From Ophiobolus disseminans (lineage: Eukaryota > Ascomycota > Dothideomycetes > Pleosporales > Phaeosphaeriaceae), in the NCBI GenBank assembly GCA_010093685.1, contig MU006218.1, positions 841,766 through 905,765 on the forward strand: a stretch of 64,000 bases of DNA, given 5' to 3'. The translations under genes and the position numbers were made by a program. The notes under the pieces are model-generated. The model saw only the letters and a program-made list of their open reading frames with translations, had not been told where the DNA came from and searched no databases. Each line of letters opens with the position of its first letter. Position 1 is the stretch's first letter. Positions 31,262-43,341 of the stretch are shown piece after piece.

Positions 31262-33769
31262 CTACCTCTTCCCCGCAGAACTGCCGCTACTCGCACCATC
31301 TTCGCTCTCCTCTTCTCCCTCGTCGAACTTTTCGTTATACCGCCCACCATCTCTATCCCTGTACGGCCCCTCGTCGCCCTCCTCGTCACTAATCAAGTCC
31401 TCGTCGCTCTCTCCTGCAAAAGCATCATACAGCTCTCCACCGCGTCGAGCGCGCTTCTTGCGTCCCGCCGCCGCACCAAGCATACCCGTATCCTCGCGAT
31501 CCTCGACATCGTCCAGGACTTCGAATTCGTACGAGTCTCTGCTGTCCCTGAGGCGCTTCCTGCGTGCGACGAAGAGATAGGTACCGAGCGCCGCGATGAA
31601 AACTACAATCAAGGAAAGCGCGCCGTAAATCCAAATTTGCGTGCGTTTCGAGACGCCGAACGTGGGGAAGGGGTTGGGGAGGAAGTTTTCAGCGGGGCTC
31701 GAGGAGGCGGTAGCGCTTGGAGAGGTCACTGCTGATTTCTGTGCGCCATTAGCCAAGGTCTGAGATGGCTTTTGGTTCACGGGGCGGTCGGGGTGGTCGG
31801 AGGGGATGGCAGTGATGGTTGGTTTAGTACCCGCTGGGACAGACACAACAGTAGTGTGAGCGGGGTGGTCGTCGATCTTGTCGTGGTCATCATCGTCGTG
31901 CTCGCCGGGGATTGGGAGGAGTTTGGCTTTCGAGGCGTCGATGGACTCGCCCCACAGACGGAGCTTCCAGTCGACGAAGACGCCCTTCTTGAGGTTGCCG
32001 GTGATGACGTCCTTGACGATGACTGTCCAGTTGCCAATGCCAGATTCGCCCCAGTGAGCAACGGACATGAACGTCCAGTCGATGTAGCCGTATGGGGCTT
32101 CGTCGTCGCGGCGGGCGGTGGAGAGATGGCTGACCATGCCGGTGGGAGAAATGAGCTGGACCATGAGATCGCCGCGGCGGTTGTGCTCGACGTTCATGGT
32201 CAGGGTGATGTGTTCGACGCGCTCAAAGTTAGCTTCCTTGAGCATATCCGCTGTGACCTCAAAGACGCTAGCAAGACCATGATCGGTTTCAGGGATTTCT
32301 TTCTTCACGTGCAGCCATGGTGACCAGAACCATGCCTGGGGCTTGACGAGCTTCCAGTCCTTGGCCTTTTCGACAATGGCCCAGGCATCAAGCTTTCCAT
32401 ATCCGAACTGATGGCTGTACATGCGGTCGAGCGAGGTCTTGGCCCAGTCGCTTGGCTGATCGAATTGCACAGCGGTCAGGACCGTGAGCCACTGGACATC
32501 GCGCCATGTCAGATCCGGACGGGCTTCTAGGAGAAGAGCATACACCCCTACACCAATGGGTCCGGCTGCAGATGTGCCGCCATGAGAGCTGGTGCATTTG
32601 TTCGCGCCAACATCTGTAGTGTGGATAGCGTCGCCACCGCCGCTACTGTAGGTTACTACTAGCTGAGCGGAGCAGGCCTCCGAGTAGTACGGGTGTTGGT
32701 TGTTCTTATCAATGGCGCCGACAGTGATGCTGTAGATGCTGTTGGTGTAGCCATCAAAGTTGCAGTTGTCGTCACTGGCAGCACCATTACCTGCCGCAAA
32801 AACATAGATCGAGCCCTTGCCACCACGGCCTTGCTGGACCGCTGTGACCATAGCCTTCTCAATGAGAATACCCGGCGCTTGCATAGTCTTGCCATCGTCG
32901 GGGGGGCCCCACGAACACGAGTAGATAAAGTTCTTCTGCATCATGTAATTTATAGCAAGTGCCTCGTCAATGTCCGTGATGTCGCCCGAGAGAATGCGCA
33001 CGCCTGAAATCTTCGCGTCGTAGGCCAGGCCAACACCGCAGGCGTCGTTTCGTCCTGCAGCAATCTCTCCGGCGCATCTCGTGCCGTGCCTATCGTCGGA
33101 CAATTTGGGGGTAGGGAGGTTTTCGTGGTCGTTGTAGTCGTGGGAGCCCTCGGCGAAGAAGTTGGCCTTCAAGTCGGCGCTGTCGTAGTCCAGGCCGTCG
33201 TCGACAACGCAGGCTGTGACGCCTTTGCCGGTGATGTTCTGCGTCCACACTCCTGTGACGTTGATGTCGTTGCCTGGTGTCTTTACGTTGAAAATGTGCC
33301 ACTGCTCTTCGAAGATGGGGTCGTGGATTCCCAGCTGCTTCGCGACTTCCCGCTGCGCCTTGATCGCCTCGGTGACAGGCGGCCCGGCGCGCTTTGGGAG
33401 CTCCGGTATCACGCTGCGCTTCCAGTGCCGCGGCTTGATCTTCTGCTTCTGTGTAAAGCGCACACCGTCGAGGGGGTGGCTCTCGAGCCCGACCTCCCGC
33501 TTCCGCCGCCGCCTTTTCAGATCTTGCTGCGCATCGTCTACGATGTCATTCTCGTGCTTCGGGGCCTTGAAGACATGGTGCTCTGCGAGCGAACTGAGAG
33601 GACCCTCGTATGTCAGGCCCAGATGCGAGGCGAGTTCGGAGGGAGATGTGGACGGGGAGATGTGAACGGCATAGTAGTCGTGGGTCGTGTAATTGCGCGG
33701 TGGCAGGTGCTGGCCCGCGGTTGCCAGCGTGGCTGCAGACAGCAGAGGCCAGAGGTTGAGGAGGCGCAT
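31262..33769 (-). CDS. KEX2: kexin, late-Golgi proprotein convertase
   Basis: Single exon, 835 aa. This type I membrane serine protease cleaves secretory precursors after dibasic sites in the late Golgi. Order: signal peptide MRLLNLWPLLSAATLATAG; prodomain ending near KRSVIPELPKR, a likely autoprocessing site; subtilisin domain with Asp in VVDDGLDYDSADL, His in DRHGTRCAGEIAAG, oxyanion Asn in FAAGNGAASDDNCNFDGY and Ser in HGGTSAAGPIGVGVYAL. Then a P domain (HITLTMNVEHNRRGDL, IGNWTVIVKDV), a Ser/Thr/Pro stalk, one membrane helix IWIYGALSLIVVFIAALGTY, and an acidic cytosolic tail of about 115 residues containing YDAF-type aromatic motifs suited to Golgi retrieval. Complete and typical. Confidence 0.97.
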   Translation of the reverse strand: MRLLNLWPLLSAATLATAGQHLPPRNYTTHDYYAVHISPSTSPSELASHLGLTYEGPLSSLAEHHVFKAPKHENDIVDDAQQDLKRRRRKREVGLESHPLDGVRFTQKQKIKPRHWKRSVIPELPKRAGPPVTEAIKAQREVAKQLGIHDPIFEEQWHIFNVKTPGNDINVTGVWTQNITGKGVTACVVDDGLDYDSADLKANFFAEGSHDYNDHENLPTPKLSDDRHGTRCAGEIAAGRNDACGVGLAYDAKISGVRILSGDITDIDEALAINYMMQKNFIYSCSWGPPDDGKTMQAPGILIEKAMVTAVQQGRGGKGSIYVFAAGNGAASDDNCNFDGYTNSIYSITVGAIDKNNQHPYYSEACSAQLVVTYSSGGGDAIHTTDVGANKCTSSHGGTSAAGPIGVGVYALLLEARPDLTWRDVQWLTVLTAVQFDQPSDWAKTSLDRMYSHQFGYGKLDAWAIVEKAKDWKLVKPQAWFWSPWLHVKKEIPETDHGLASVFEVTADMLKEANFERVEHITLTMNVEHNRRGDLMVQLISPTGMVSHLSTARRDDEAPYGYIDWTFMSVAHWGESGIGNWTVIVKDVITGNLKKGVFVDWKLRLWGESIDASKAKLLPIPGEHDDDDHDKIDDHPAHTTVVSVPAGTKPTITAIPSDHPDRPVNQKPSQTLANGAQKSAVTSPSATASSSPAENFLPNPFPTFGVSKRTQIWIYGALSLIVVFIAALGTYLFVARRKRLRDSRDSYEFEVLDDVEDREDTGMLGAAAGRKKRARRGGELYDAFAGESDEDLISDEEGDEGPYRDRDGGRYNEKFDEGEEESEDGASSGSSAGKR

Positions 33770-34812
33770 GATGGCGGTTGCGCCGAAAGAATGCTACGGG
33801 CGGGTGCCGGCGACCATGTGCTGGCAAAGCGTCGCACTGCACGGGAGAGCGAGGGGTGCGCGATTGTGCGGGGCAGTGCAGCGGGTCGCGTTCGCTGGTG
33901 AGGTGTGCGAGTTGAGGATATCTGGCGTATCAAAGGGCTATGGAGGCTTATTGAGGAAGGAGTAGGGACAGGACCAGGGTGTCTAAAGTCTAAGGCGGAC
34001 GGAATCTGGCCAGTTGCTGAGATGAGCAGTGCCGTCGATGCCGTAATAATGGTGAGATGAGAAGGGTAAACGGGCTTCGCTCGGCGACCGTTGGAAGTGA
34101 GACTGAGTGCTCGAGGCCCGGATGCTGAATGTTTGAGGTGGTCTTTCTCTGACGCCTGTGCCTTCCACGGCGCTCGTGCGCGAGAAACAACCAGTAATGC
34201 GCCTGCCTCGAGTGCTAGGTGTATGCAAAACAGAGTATGCAAGAGCCGGTATCTATACAAACACCCAAGGCACCTTGTCTATACCCCGCTATATGTTCTA
34301 TGCGACTGCATGCCACTGTAGAGGTGTCCTCACTATCGGGGAACCATGGCACTCCCGCCAGGCTAGGCCGTCCGCAGCGGGAAGCGGCAGAATCTCAGCG
34401 GAAGGCGGTGTGGAGCGTCCCAACCACCCTGCCAGCCATTCCAACCTGACAAGCCGCATGAGCTGGCCGCTTAGATCACGGCCTTTTCCCTGCATCTCCC
34501 ACCTAGCTTCCTTGTACATAGACCTCTTATTCCTTGTGTTGCGCAATTCATCTTCGACCCATCGCACCGTCATTCTGCATATAAAATCATCCCAGTCGCA
34601 CACCCAGCCCTGTTCCAACTCTGCACCATATCCGCATCATCAACCCCTCATAGGTAGATTCCGCGAATCCATATCATCTGGGACGACTTCTAAGCCATTC
34701 GGTGTGACAGTGCTACGTACTCATTCTTCCGGCAATTCACAGAGATACACGAAATTGATAGGTGCCGCTTAACGCTAGCCCACCACCACCGACCACATGA
34801 GCTTGTCGCAAG
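33770..34812. promoter_or_regulatory. divergent intergenic region of kexin and PhoD-like genes
   Basis: About 1 kb between divergent genes. Overlapping short open frames on both strands show no domain. Presumed promoters and 5' leaders only. Confidence 0.5.
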
Positions 34813-37800
34813 ATGGAGAACAGTAACGGCCTCCACGCCTCGAGAGTCGCCAACTCCTCCCTCCTGAAAGCGCCCGACGCCTACCCACAGAAACGCGGCT
34901 CCTCCTACCGCCGACCCGTCGACGCGCAGCCCACGTTTGTGCCGGTTGATGCACCCGTCATGTCTGGCACCGTCCCGAGCAACACCGCCCGACCAGTCGC
35001 CGCCGCGCCAGCTTCCAATGGCGTCTCCCGAGGCTCCTCGCAGCGGCGACGACAGAACCAGCAGATCCCTCCACCCACCACAGGCGCAATGCAGGAATCG
35101 GTGCCTGCCGCGCCCAATGTCCCGCGAGCACCGCCCATGTCGTACAAGGACCCATACGCCTCAAAGGCTGGCTCCAGAGGGCCTCCACGACAGCAGTCGG
35201 GGCGGTCGCGCGATCCAGCCATCCAGTCGAACCCCAGCCGACAGCAACCCACCATCCAAACAGCAGCCGACAGACTCCTTGATCTGCGATCGCCTCCCTA
35301 CGCACCGGTTGAGCCCCTGTCGGGCAACGTTGAGCGACGCGACTCGGGGCGCAAGCCATCTGTGCCCGATCGATCGCCGCTCCAGAAGCTCGAGGGCAAG
35401 TTGGATGACATAAGCAAAGAGGAGAGACGGGCCCGGATACTCGAGGCGGAGTTAGCAGCGCAAGAGAAGGCAGAAGCCGAGTCGAGGGCAAGACGGGCGC
35501 AAGAAGCTGCCGAACGGCAACAGCGGGTTGCCTCACAGCCAATGCCCAAGGCAGTGAAAGCGAACAATGCTCCCACGCGGACGACTAGCACGAGGCGCCA
35601 TGTGTCGATGCCCACACAGAACAGACCCATGTCTCAAGATGTCAGTGATCTTGAGTCTGAGATTGGCTACGACATTAGCGACCCATGGGATCCATCCGCC
35701 GGTCGACTCGCACCCGCCCCAGCTCCCCAACGTGCGCCCTCGCAAAAGCAGCCCCGTGCTCCATCAAGCGCATACAGGGGCCCTCAGACTAACGTCGATA
35801 TCGCACGGAATCCGAGTGTAAAAGGAAAAGAGCCCTTGGCTGCTTCAAGGGGCGCTGGTAGCTTCCGCGATCGAAGCGCTGTTCCTACCGCCCACAGCGT
35901 CTCCAGGAAGCCAGTCAACGGCCCTACTGGGCTTGGTCTGGTGGGCGTGGATGATACCACGGCAGGCGCTGAGGTCACTCGCACCAACAGTAGAAGAGTG
36001 TCATCTGCGCCCAATCCAGCTGAAAGGCATCTGAGCGTTGAGAGAAAAAGAGATAGCAGAGGTATCTTGGCGGCGCAAATGGAGATGCAGCAGCAGCAAA
36101 TCGACCACAAAGGGAGCACGCGTGGAATCAACGAGCGTCAGATACCGCCATACGACGCGCCAATGGCCCCAGCAAATCGCAAGAGTGTTGGATTCTCCGA
36201 ACCGGACACAGACCTACAACACCAACCATCGCAGGAATCTCGTCATCGTCATCACTTTAGACACCACGATGACGACTTCGAAAGAAGATATGTTGCACCA
36301 CTTTCACTCGACGAGTGGAAAGGAGCAACAGTCGGCACTCTTGCCACAGAAGATCTTGACCTTGATGCTCCTTCGAGATCCAATGGCGCCAACAAGGCTT
36401 GGTGGGAGGAAAACCAGGCCTCGCGACGGCGGCGGTCGAGTGGTGGCTATGCAGAGCCGACTTACGACGGCTATGCAGACCATCCGATTGCCCAGACCTC
36501 GTTCAGTCCACCTCTTTATCTCAAGTGTGGGCCTCTATTACGCTACACTGGACTTCGCAGGGACAGCAGCAGGCCAGGCAAAGAGAAGGAGATCTGGAGA
36601 GGAAGTGTCATGATCGTGACCACTGACGCAGAATCATCATACACAAGGCCGCCCACGCTGCGCCTGTTCAAGCAGCCAATGGATATCCTTCCGCCTCCTC
36701 CCCTTGAAGTCGATGAGCTGGATCCTGACTACGTCGATCCTATCGAGGGCCAATACAAAGTGTCGCGCACAGGAAAAACTCTCTACGTCAAGCCAGTGGA
36801 TGAACTCGCCGAAAACGAAGACCTCTCACGGCTCGAGGATGACACAGGCATCTTTTCTCAAGCTCGAAGCGCCAATGGTATGAACGGATCGGGTTCAAAA
36901 TCGACGCGTGTGCACAAGAAGGATGGAGAGAAGCTGGGCAAGTTCCGCGACATCCCTGGTGTTCGCTTGTATGCTGAGCGTGGAGTCACCTTCTGGCGCT
37001 TCAACCTCGAGGTCGAACTCGGCTCGAGCCAGGCTCGCATCGCCTACAAGATCAATTCGGGTCCAGCTATCGGCTTCTGGGTTCCAGCCAGGGGCGAATC
37101 GATGAACATCATGTTCCACAGCTGTAATGGCTTTTCGTTCAGCGTAGACCCAAGTCAGTTTTGTGGGCCAGACCCTCTGTGGCGTGATGTCCTCAATACA
37201 CACCAGAACAGACCATTCCACGTCATGCTTGGAGGTGGCGATCAGATTTACAACGACGCTGCGATGAGGCAGACAACGCTGTTCAAGCAGTGGACCGAGA
37301 ACAAAAACCCTTTACAGAAGCACAGCGCACCCTTCACCGAAGAGATGCAGAATGAGCTCGAACAATTCTACCTGGACAGATATTCCATGTGGTTCTCGCA
37401 GGGCCTCTTCGGAATGGCTAACTCCCAGATCCCAATGGTCAACATCTGGGATGACCACGACATCATCGACGTAAGTCAGAACATTAATCGCTGCCATCAT
37501 CCGCTAATCTCATCAGGGCTTTGGATCATATCCTCACCACTTCATGCAAACGCCTGTCTTTTCTGGGGTTGGCGCCGTCGCCTTCAAATACTACATGCTC
37601 TTCCAACATCAGTCGGTCCCATCGGAAACGGAGACGACAGAACCGTCTTGGTTACTGGGCAAGAGCCCTGGCCCTTACATCAAGGAGCGGTCACGCAGTA
37701 TATTCATGCACCTTGGTCGCCAGGTGGCCTTCCTTGGCCTGGACTGTCGCACGGAACGACAACGTGACGAAATCCTTACGGAGGACTCGTATGATGTTAT

Positions 37801-40117
37801 TTTCGATCGTCTAGAGGACGAAATTATCAAAGGCGAAACCAAGCATCTGATTGTTCTTCTTGGTGTACCGATCGCATACCCGAGGCTGAACTTCCTTGAG
37901 AATATCCTAACGAGCAGGCTCATGGACCCCATCAAAGCCATGGGGCGTGCAGGTATGCTTGGCAACTTTGTCAACAAGTTCGACGGCGGAGTAGAGATTC
38001 TGGATGATCTCGACGACCACTGGACAGCCAAGCATCACAAAGAAGAGCGAAATTGGTTTATCAAGCAATTGCAGCATATTGCTGCAGAGAAGTCCGTTCG
38101 TGTCACAATCCTTGGAGGAGACGTCCATCTGGCGGCTGTGGGCCAGTTCTTTACTAACAAGAAGCTAAACGTACCCAAGGACAGAGATCACAGATACATG
38201 TTGAACGTCGTCTCTTCTGCCATCGTCAACACGCCGCCTCCTGACATGATGGCAGACATCATCAACAAGCGCAATAAGATACACCACCTTGACTCACAAA
38301 CTGACGAAAATATGGTGCCGATCTTCACAATTGGTGTTGACGGAAAGAAGAGGAACAACAATCACCTCTTGCCACACCGTAATTGGTGCAGCATTCGGGA
38401 GTTCAAGCCAGGAGCCACACCGCCAGGGACTCCTTCACCTCCCGGTACACCACAGGATGGTCGGCGCCCGTCACTCGGACAGATGGTGCGGCGATTCAGC
38501 AGCGATCAAGGTGGTCGCATAGGAAGATCTCGAGGACCTCCGATGTCGTACCACAACAATCCTGCCTATGCAGCAGCAGATGAGCGACAGATTGGTACGC
38601 AAGACCAGCCACAATCTTCTTTCTCTCCCGATCGGTCAGAGCCAGAGAGACCTCGCTCCCGTCGCAACTCTTTGACCTCCCTGTTCCGCCGTCGTGCGTC
38701 AGCTGACAACGTCGCGACCCTGGAACCTTTGAATCGCGAGCCAGGGATTGGTAACCGCCGAAGTGTGTCACAAGACCGGCCATCAGCTTTTCACCGTCGT
38801 CCTAGTGTATTGGGGAAGTCAGGCCTGAAGCAACAAGGCGACTTCGTTGATCTTCAAGGGGGGCTAGACATTTGTCTCAATATGGAAGTGTCACAGCACG
38901 ATCCTGCGGGTATCACGGCACCATACCGTGTAATCGTGCCGGCCCTTCACTATACAGCACCCGCAGACGGCGTGATGGAGAAGCAACCCCGCAAATCCAT
39001 CTTTGGTGGTGTGTTTGGAGGTGGTCGTGTCAAAAAGACAAAGATTGGCGACGACGGGTACTCAATGTCTGGCAGCGAAAGTGGAAGCGAGCTTGGTGAA
39101 GTCTCTTCTGAGGATGAAGAAGAGCGCACACGTCAGAGGTACAAGGTCGGGCCCAGAATCCTCATACCAGGGTTTGGGTCGCGGAACAAGCGCAACTCTA
39201 CCTCTGCACAAGCTGCCCCTCCTGAGAAACGTCTTAGCTCAGGTTACCATACTAACAGCACTCAAGACGTAATGCCAGAGCACGCCGACGCCTCACGGAA
39301 CCTCGCGCCCCCAACAAGCTACGATCGGAGACAGAGCATGGATACTGCGGGCAATGGTGCCAGATCTTCCGCGTGGGAAGGCGTCGCCGCAAAGCGACAC
39401 GTCAGCGCTCCTCATCCGAGCCAGACGTCTACCCATACGACTACTCAAACGACCACCCACACGACAGTGCAGCCGTCCCGTTCCAATACCGTCACCCGCA
39501 AGCAGCCCACTTATAATTCCTCGCACAAGTCACAACTACCAGCAGCGCCCGTGCCAGAACCTGAACGGAAGGTGTACAAGAAGGCAATGGGTGGTATACT
39601 CAACCAGCACCGAGGCGATAAGTTCGAGCACGACGCTCACGTGCTTACTCATACGCCATCAAGATCCAAGCGTGAAAGCTACCCACCACACCCTGCAATT
39701 GTTGGTGCCGGTCCCGGGTCGCCATATTCTCGCGACGGCATGGGTATGCAAGCAAGGCAAGACACCACTCCAGGCGACTACTTCGCTTCAGGTGGACGGG
39801 ACGGCCAAAGCTATCCTTCCGTTGCGCCAACATCTCAAGCTCACACCACTGCTGGTGCCGAGCGCAGCGCCCCGCAGGTCGCGGAGTATGCGCAAGCACC
39901 CAGGGGCGGGTATGACAGGACCACCTATCCCAGCTACCCTAGCAGGAACGGCAATGCTGGTGTTGGAGCGAGGTACCTTGGTGATGGTCGATACGCAGAC
40001 GAAGACTATGATAGCGTGGATAGCGATGACAGAAGTTACAGTGGTAGAGAGGAAGAGATGAGTCAGGAGAGTTTCGTGCCTCCAAAGCCGAAGAAGAAGT
40101 GGCAGATTTGGAAGTGA
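34813..40117 (+). CDS. very large PhoD-like metallophosphatase
   Basis: Two exons (34813-37470, 37517-40117) encode 1752 aa. Residues 1-560 are disordered, with RRP, SRGSS and a charged coiled-coil patch (EERRARILEAELAAQEKAEAE). A conserved region from about 575 includes SPPLYLKCGPLLRYTGL. The phosphatase core follows: FHVMLGGGDQIYNDAAM, NIWDDHDIID joined by the intron to GFGSYPHHFMQTPVF, and LGGDVHLAAVGQFFTNK, together giving the metal ligands Asp, His and Asn expected for PhoD-type phosphodiesterases. A lengthy Ser/Arg-rich tail follows core residues, ending KPKKKWQIWK. Such long PhoD proteins are a known fungal family, apparently cytosolic because no signal peptide is present. Substrate not known. 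Confidence 0.93.
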
Positions 40118-40799
40118 ATTCATGTACAATGGCGTTGTGGGCCTTGAGTCAGGCTTGACTCGAGAAGGAGTGTAATGAGGCTTGGATACTAATGAAGTGA
40201 CGACGCACATGGGGAGTTTGGAAGGAAGGGTGGCATATCATAATGGTGCAGCGTTCTTAGCGGTTAGCGTCCTCGGTTAGCGTAGCATTTATACTCCATA
40301 CATTCGTATCGCATATTCGGTACTCGCAATCATGTTTCTCCACATCGCCCCCTCTACCTCTTTTTGTGATTCAAACTATAAAAATTCGCTGAGGCTGATC
40401 GTGGTACAGTCTCTTGGTATTCGCGAAAGCTAGAAACAGATACCCTATCCTGTCTATATACGGAGATTTTTAAGAATTTAAAACAGCTTCTCTAACGTAG
40501 ATGTAGTTGTCGAGCTTGGTTTTTTTTTTCTGGTCTTCACGACTTACTAAGAGACAGTTTCCTAGAGCAACAAATTACGCTTACTCTCATTCACCTCGTG
40601 CGCGAGTCAAAACGCTGTGATTTCAGAATCACTTTTGCGCGGAGATGACGTTCACCCCTCTATGGTACTTGTTTTGTCTCTCTCTTTCAATTATCTTCTC
40701 ACCCTCGCCCTTGTCCGACTTTTACCCACGCCCTTGCTCACACCACTACGCAGGATATCAATCAACTTACACTCGCGCAGAACACGACGGTCTAGAAAC
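40118..40799. other. intergenic region
   Basis: Holds a long T run near 40520 and the promoter of the next gene. No separate gene supported. Confidence 0.5.
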
Positions 40800-41744
40800 A
40801 TGTGTATCCCGACCTTTAGGCAAGAGCCGCAGGAGCTACCGGTTTGGGGCGACGCTTTTGGCACCCAGTACATAGCAGGCGGCAAGCCAGTGGGCCCCAC
40901 GCCTCCCCTCCGGGACACTCCGCGCATTCTGTTCGTACCCGCCCAGGGAGGCTCTAAAGATGCGGCAAACTGGAACCCTACTGCTACGGAGACTGCAAGA
41001 GACATCTCTGCGCAGAATGCCGTGAGCTCGCCACTTCTTCGCCTACCGGCCGAGATTCGCAATCGGATCTGGGCGTACGCGAGTACCTCAGATGGAGTCA
41101 TCGAACTACGACCCTGCAAGCCAGCACCTTTCACCGAGGTTCAGCCCGCAACGGAGAACGGAATTATCACCATGGAAGACCTAGACATGACCGAGGAACC
41201 TCCCACCTTCCCCCTCCAGCTCACATGCCGCCAAATCGCCCAAGAGTCTTCACTACATCCTTTCACTGAGAACACTTTCCACTGCACCAACGCATGGGAT
41301 CTCTGCCTCATCCTGCGCCGCATGACCCTCGTCCAGCGTACCACCATCAAGACTTTCAAGATCCGCTACAGCACCGCCGAAAACATCCTGTGGTCCAAAC
41401 CCCACGCCTGCAAGAGCTCCAGCAATGCATTCGTACAGCTGACCGGCCTTGAGCGTCTCATCATCGCGGCGCCCAACAAATTCATCGCCAAGTACGCACA
41501 AGCTCAGATGAAGAAGGACTTTGAGGCGTGGATCGATGGTGTGCTTGAGGTCGTTGTCGTGGAGGTGGAGGGTGTGCAACAGAAGAAGGAGACGAAGAAG
41601 ATGGGTGGGGTGATGCTTGATACATCGTCTTCGAAGACGCTGTTCGAAACCTTGGAGGACTCGTCGACGCCTACGGAGAATTATATACGGACGGGCTATT
41701 ACGACGAGGAGCCGGGCTGGGGATGGGAAAATCTCGGAGCTTGA
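40800..41744 (+). CDS. DUF7730/2EXR-like protein, intact
   Basis: Single exon, 314 aa from the ATG at 40800. Residues about 75-90 read SSPLLRLPAEIRNRIWAYAS, the family's N-terminal signature. LQLTCRQIAQESSLHPFTENTFHC near residue 140 is the second signature, followed by IKTFKIRYS. Function is unknown; these proteins are common in Dothideomycetes. An in-frame ATG at 40662 would add 46 residues with a hydrophobic run (LVLSLSFNYLLTLALV), so a membrane-anchored form cannot be ruled out. The shorter start was chosen because the extension is not needed for the known domain. Two relatives at the left end of the window are broken, whereas this copy has no lesion. Confidence 0.75.
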   Translation: MCIPTFRQEPQELPVWGDAFGTQYIAGGKPVGPTPPLRDTPRILFVPAQGGSKDAANWNPTATETARDISAQNAVSSPLLRLPAEIRNRIWAYASTSDGVIELRPCKPAPFTEVQPATENGIITMEDLDMTEEPPTFPLQLTCRQIAQESSLHPFTENTFHCTNAWDLCLILRRMTLVQRTTIKTFKIRYSTAENILWSKPHACKSSSNAFVQLTGLERLIIAAPNKFIAKYAQAQMKKDFEAWIDGVLEVVVVEVEGVQQKKETKKMGGVMLDTSSSKTLFETLEDSSTPTENYIRTGYYDEEPGWGWENLGA

Positions 41745-42192
41745 CGGATTAGACTGCTAGGAAGTGAGTGAGACATTTTAGTCTATTGTAACTAGACAAG
41801 ACTGGCTTTACTCATGAGCTCGATTCGCCGGATTCGGACGATGGACATGGAACAAGTGGCATGGGTTTTTAGATGGATCCGAAACTCGCGACATATCGGT
41901 GGACATGCGCACATCTGTGGATTTAGAGAAGGAAAACATCGAATGCTGCTTTGCAGTTTTCGAGAAACTACGCGAATCAAATGTCTGACGTGATTGTGCA
42001 TACAACACCGGCGCTTTTCTGTATTGCGGTACAAATACCGAAGTGAGGCGGTGCGGCGAGCCGCATGTCCAGGTCCGTTCTGTCTTCCTCGTCCGAGGAT
42101 CATGGTGTGGTAATCAAGCTCTTCTAGCAATAGTTGCTTGAGTTTCTCTTGCTTGAACACTGGAATATTTTCTCTCCAGTTTGTGCGAATGC

Positions 42193-42339
42193 TCAAGTCC
42201 TCACAGCAGCATTCATAAGGAGCAGTTCTCTAGCTTTTAGAGAAACAGACAAACACACACAAGGCAGCTCCTTCGATTCCCAGACTCGACGCTGGAAAGA
42301 GCACATGTTGACGTGGTCATAACATGTTATGTATGCCAT
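42193..42339 (-). CDS. candidate 48-aa small protein
   Basis: The ORF starts in the context ATTCAAAATGGCA, an excellent fungal start, and lies about 110 nt downstream of the TATATAA at 42446-42452. It encodes MAYITCYDHVNMC and continues with three further cysteines or charged stretches to a TGA. No family recognised, and an overlapping upstream ATG at 42358 opens a shorter frame. Could be a chance ORF in a non-coding transcript. Confidence 0.25.
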   Translation of the reverse strand: MAYITCYDHVNMCSFQRRVWESKELPCVCLSVSLKARELLLMNAAVRT

Positions 42340-42445
42340 TTTGAATCCTCACCCCAGCAGACATGGTTTTGTACTCTGGTGATTTTGGTGTCTCCAAGAC
42401 AAGAGAAGTATCTGATGGTAGTAACACAGGCAAGTTGCTCGGAGG

Positions 42446-42452
42446 TTATATA
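42446..42452 (-). promoter_or_regulatory. TATA box
   Basis: ACTATATAACC on the minus strand, followed by a C/T-rich leader that reaches ATG codons at 42358 and 42339. Confidence 0.35.
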
Positions 42453-42878
42453 GTCCCAAAGAAGACAGAGCCAGGACATCGATCAGAGCAATGATAGTTT
42501 TTTGTGTTGCACATCCCGAGCTTCCTTTAGGAATTTCGCCAACCCTCACAGTGAAGACATTGTTTTGAACCTTACGAGCACACCATCATGTCGTCATCGT
42601 CATTGTCATTCAGTTTAAACACCCATGCTTCTGTTCCCTGGGTTATTCCGCGACTCGCTCAGTCCACACTTCATTTATACCGTCTTCAATCGTTTCGATC
42701 CAAGCAGCAGCCATGTTATGAAAGGATCCTGATTTCGGGGAAGCGGCGGGTGCGACAGCGACCATGGCCAGAGGTCACGATGGTTTTCTGGCTCCTCAAG
42801 TCATGCATTGTCGTTCCGAAAGTTTTTAGAGCGCGTGAGAGTCTTGTAATGATGGTGTGAGAATAGCCAGGCGTTAAG

Positions 42879-42887
42879 TTTATATAC
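42879..42887 (-). promoter_or_regulatory. TATA box
   Basis: GGGTATATAAACTT on the minus strand. A C/T-rich leader follows, and an ATG about 80 nt downstream opens a 30-codon ORF. Confidence 0.35.
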
Positions 42888-43341
42888 CCGTGGGGTCGCG
42901 CTAGACGAGCATGGCAAGGATGGCTCGCATGTTTTGGGTGGTCGTAGATGGCTAGATTGAGAGTGAAAAGCATGAAGGCTTTAGTGAGATGTTTTTATTT
43001 AGACGCAAAGGGCTCCAAGAAACATAGCCAATGTTTGAGCACAATGTGGCAGTGTCGAAAACATGGAATTCTGCGGCTTGCCATTTGGGATTGTGCGTGG
43101 TCCATGTGGCTAATGTTACGAACCCAGTGGAGTTGCAATCTGAAAAGATAGTGTTACGTGATTAAAGTAGATTTTACATTTGGCCCAAAATACCAGTCGA
43201 TCTGCTTAAGAAAAAGACTATGGAAGAGATTCGAACATTCAAACGGAGCGAGGCTTTCAAGGTACACGTTCAAAATCACACAAGAAGTCTCTCTTGCAAT
43301 AACCTATTAAAATAACCCGAAAGCAAAATGCCATAATTGAT

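Larger units (their letters stand above)
41745..43341. other. sparse region with minus-strand TATA boxes
   Basis: No ordinary gene. Two strong minus-strand TATA boxes (42446-42452 and 42880-42886), each followed after 60-100 nt by an ATG with a short ORF. See the similar but larger array at 49.8-52.7 kb. Confidence 0.45.
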
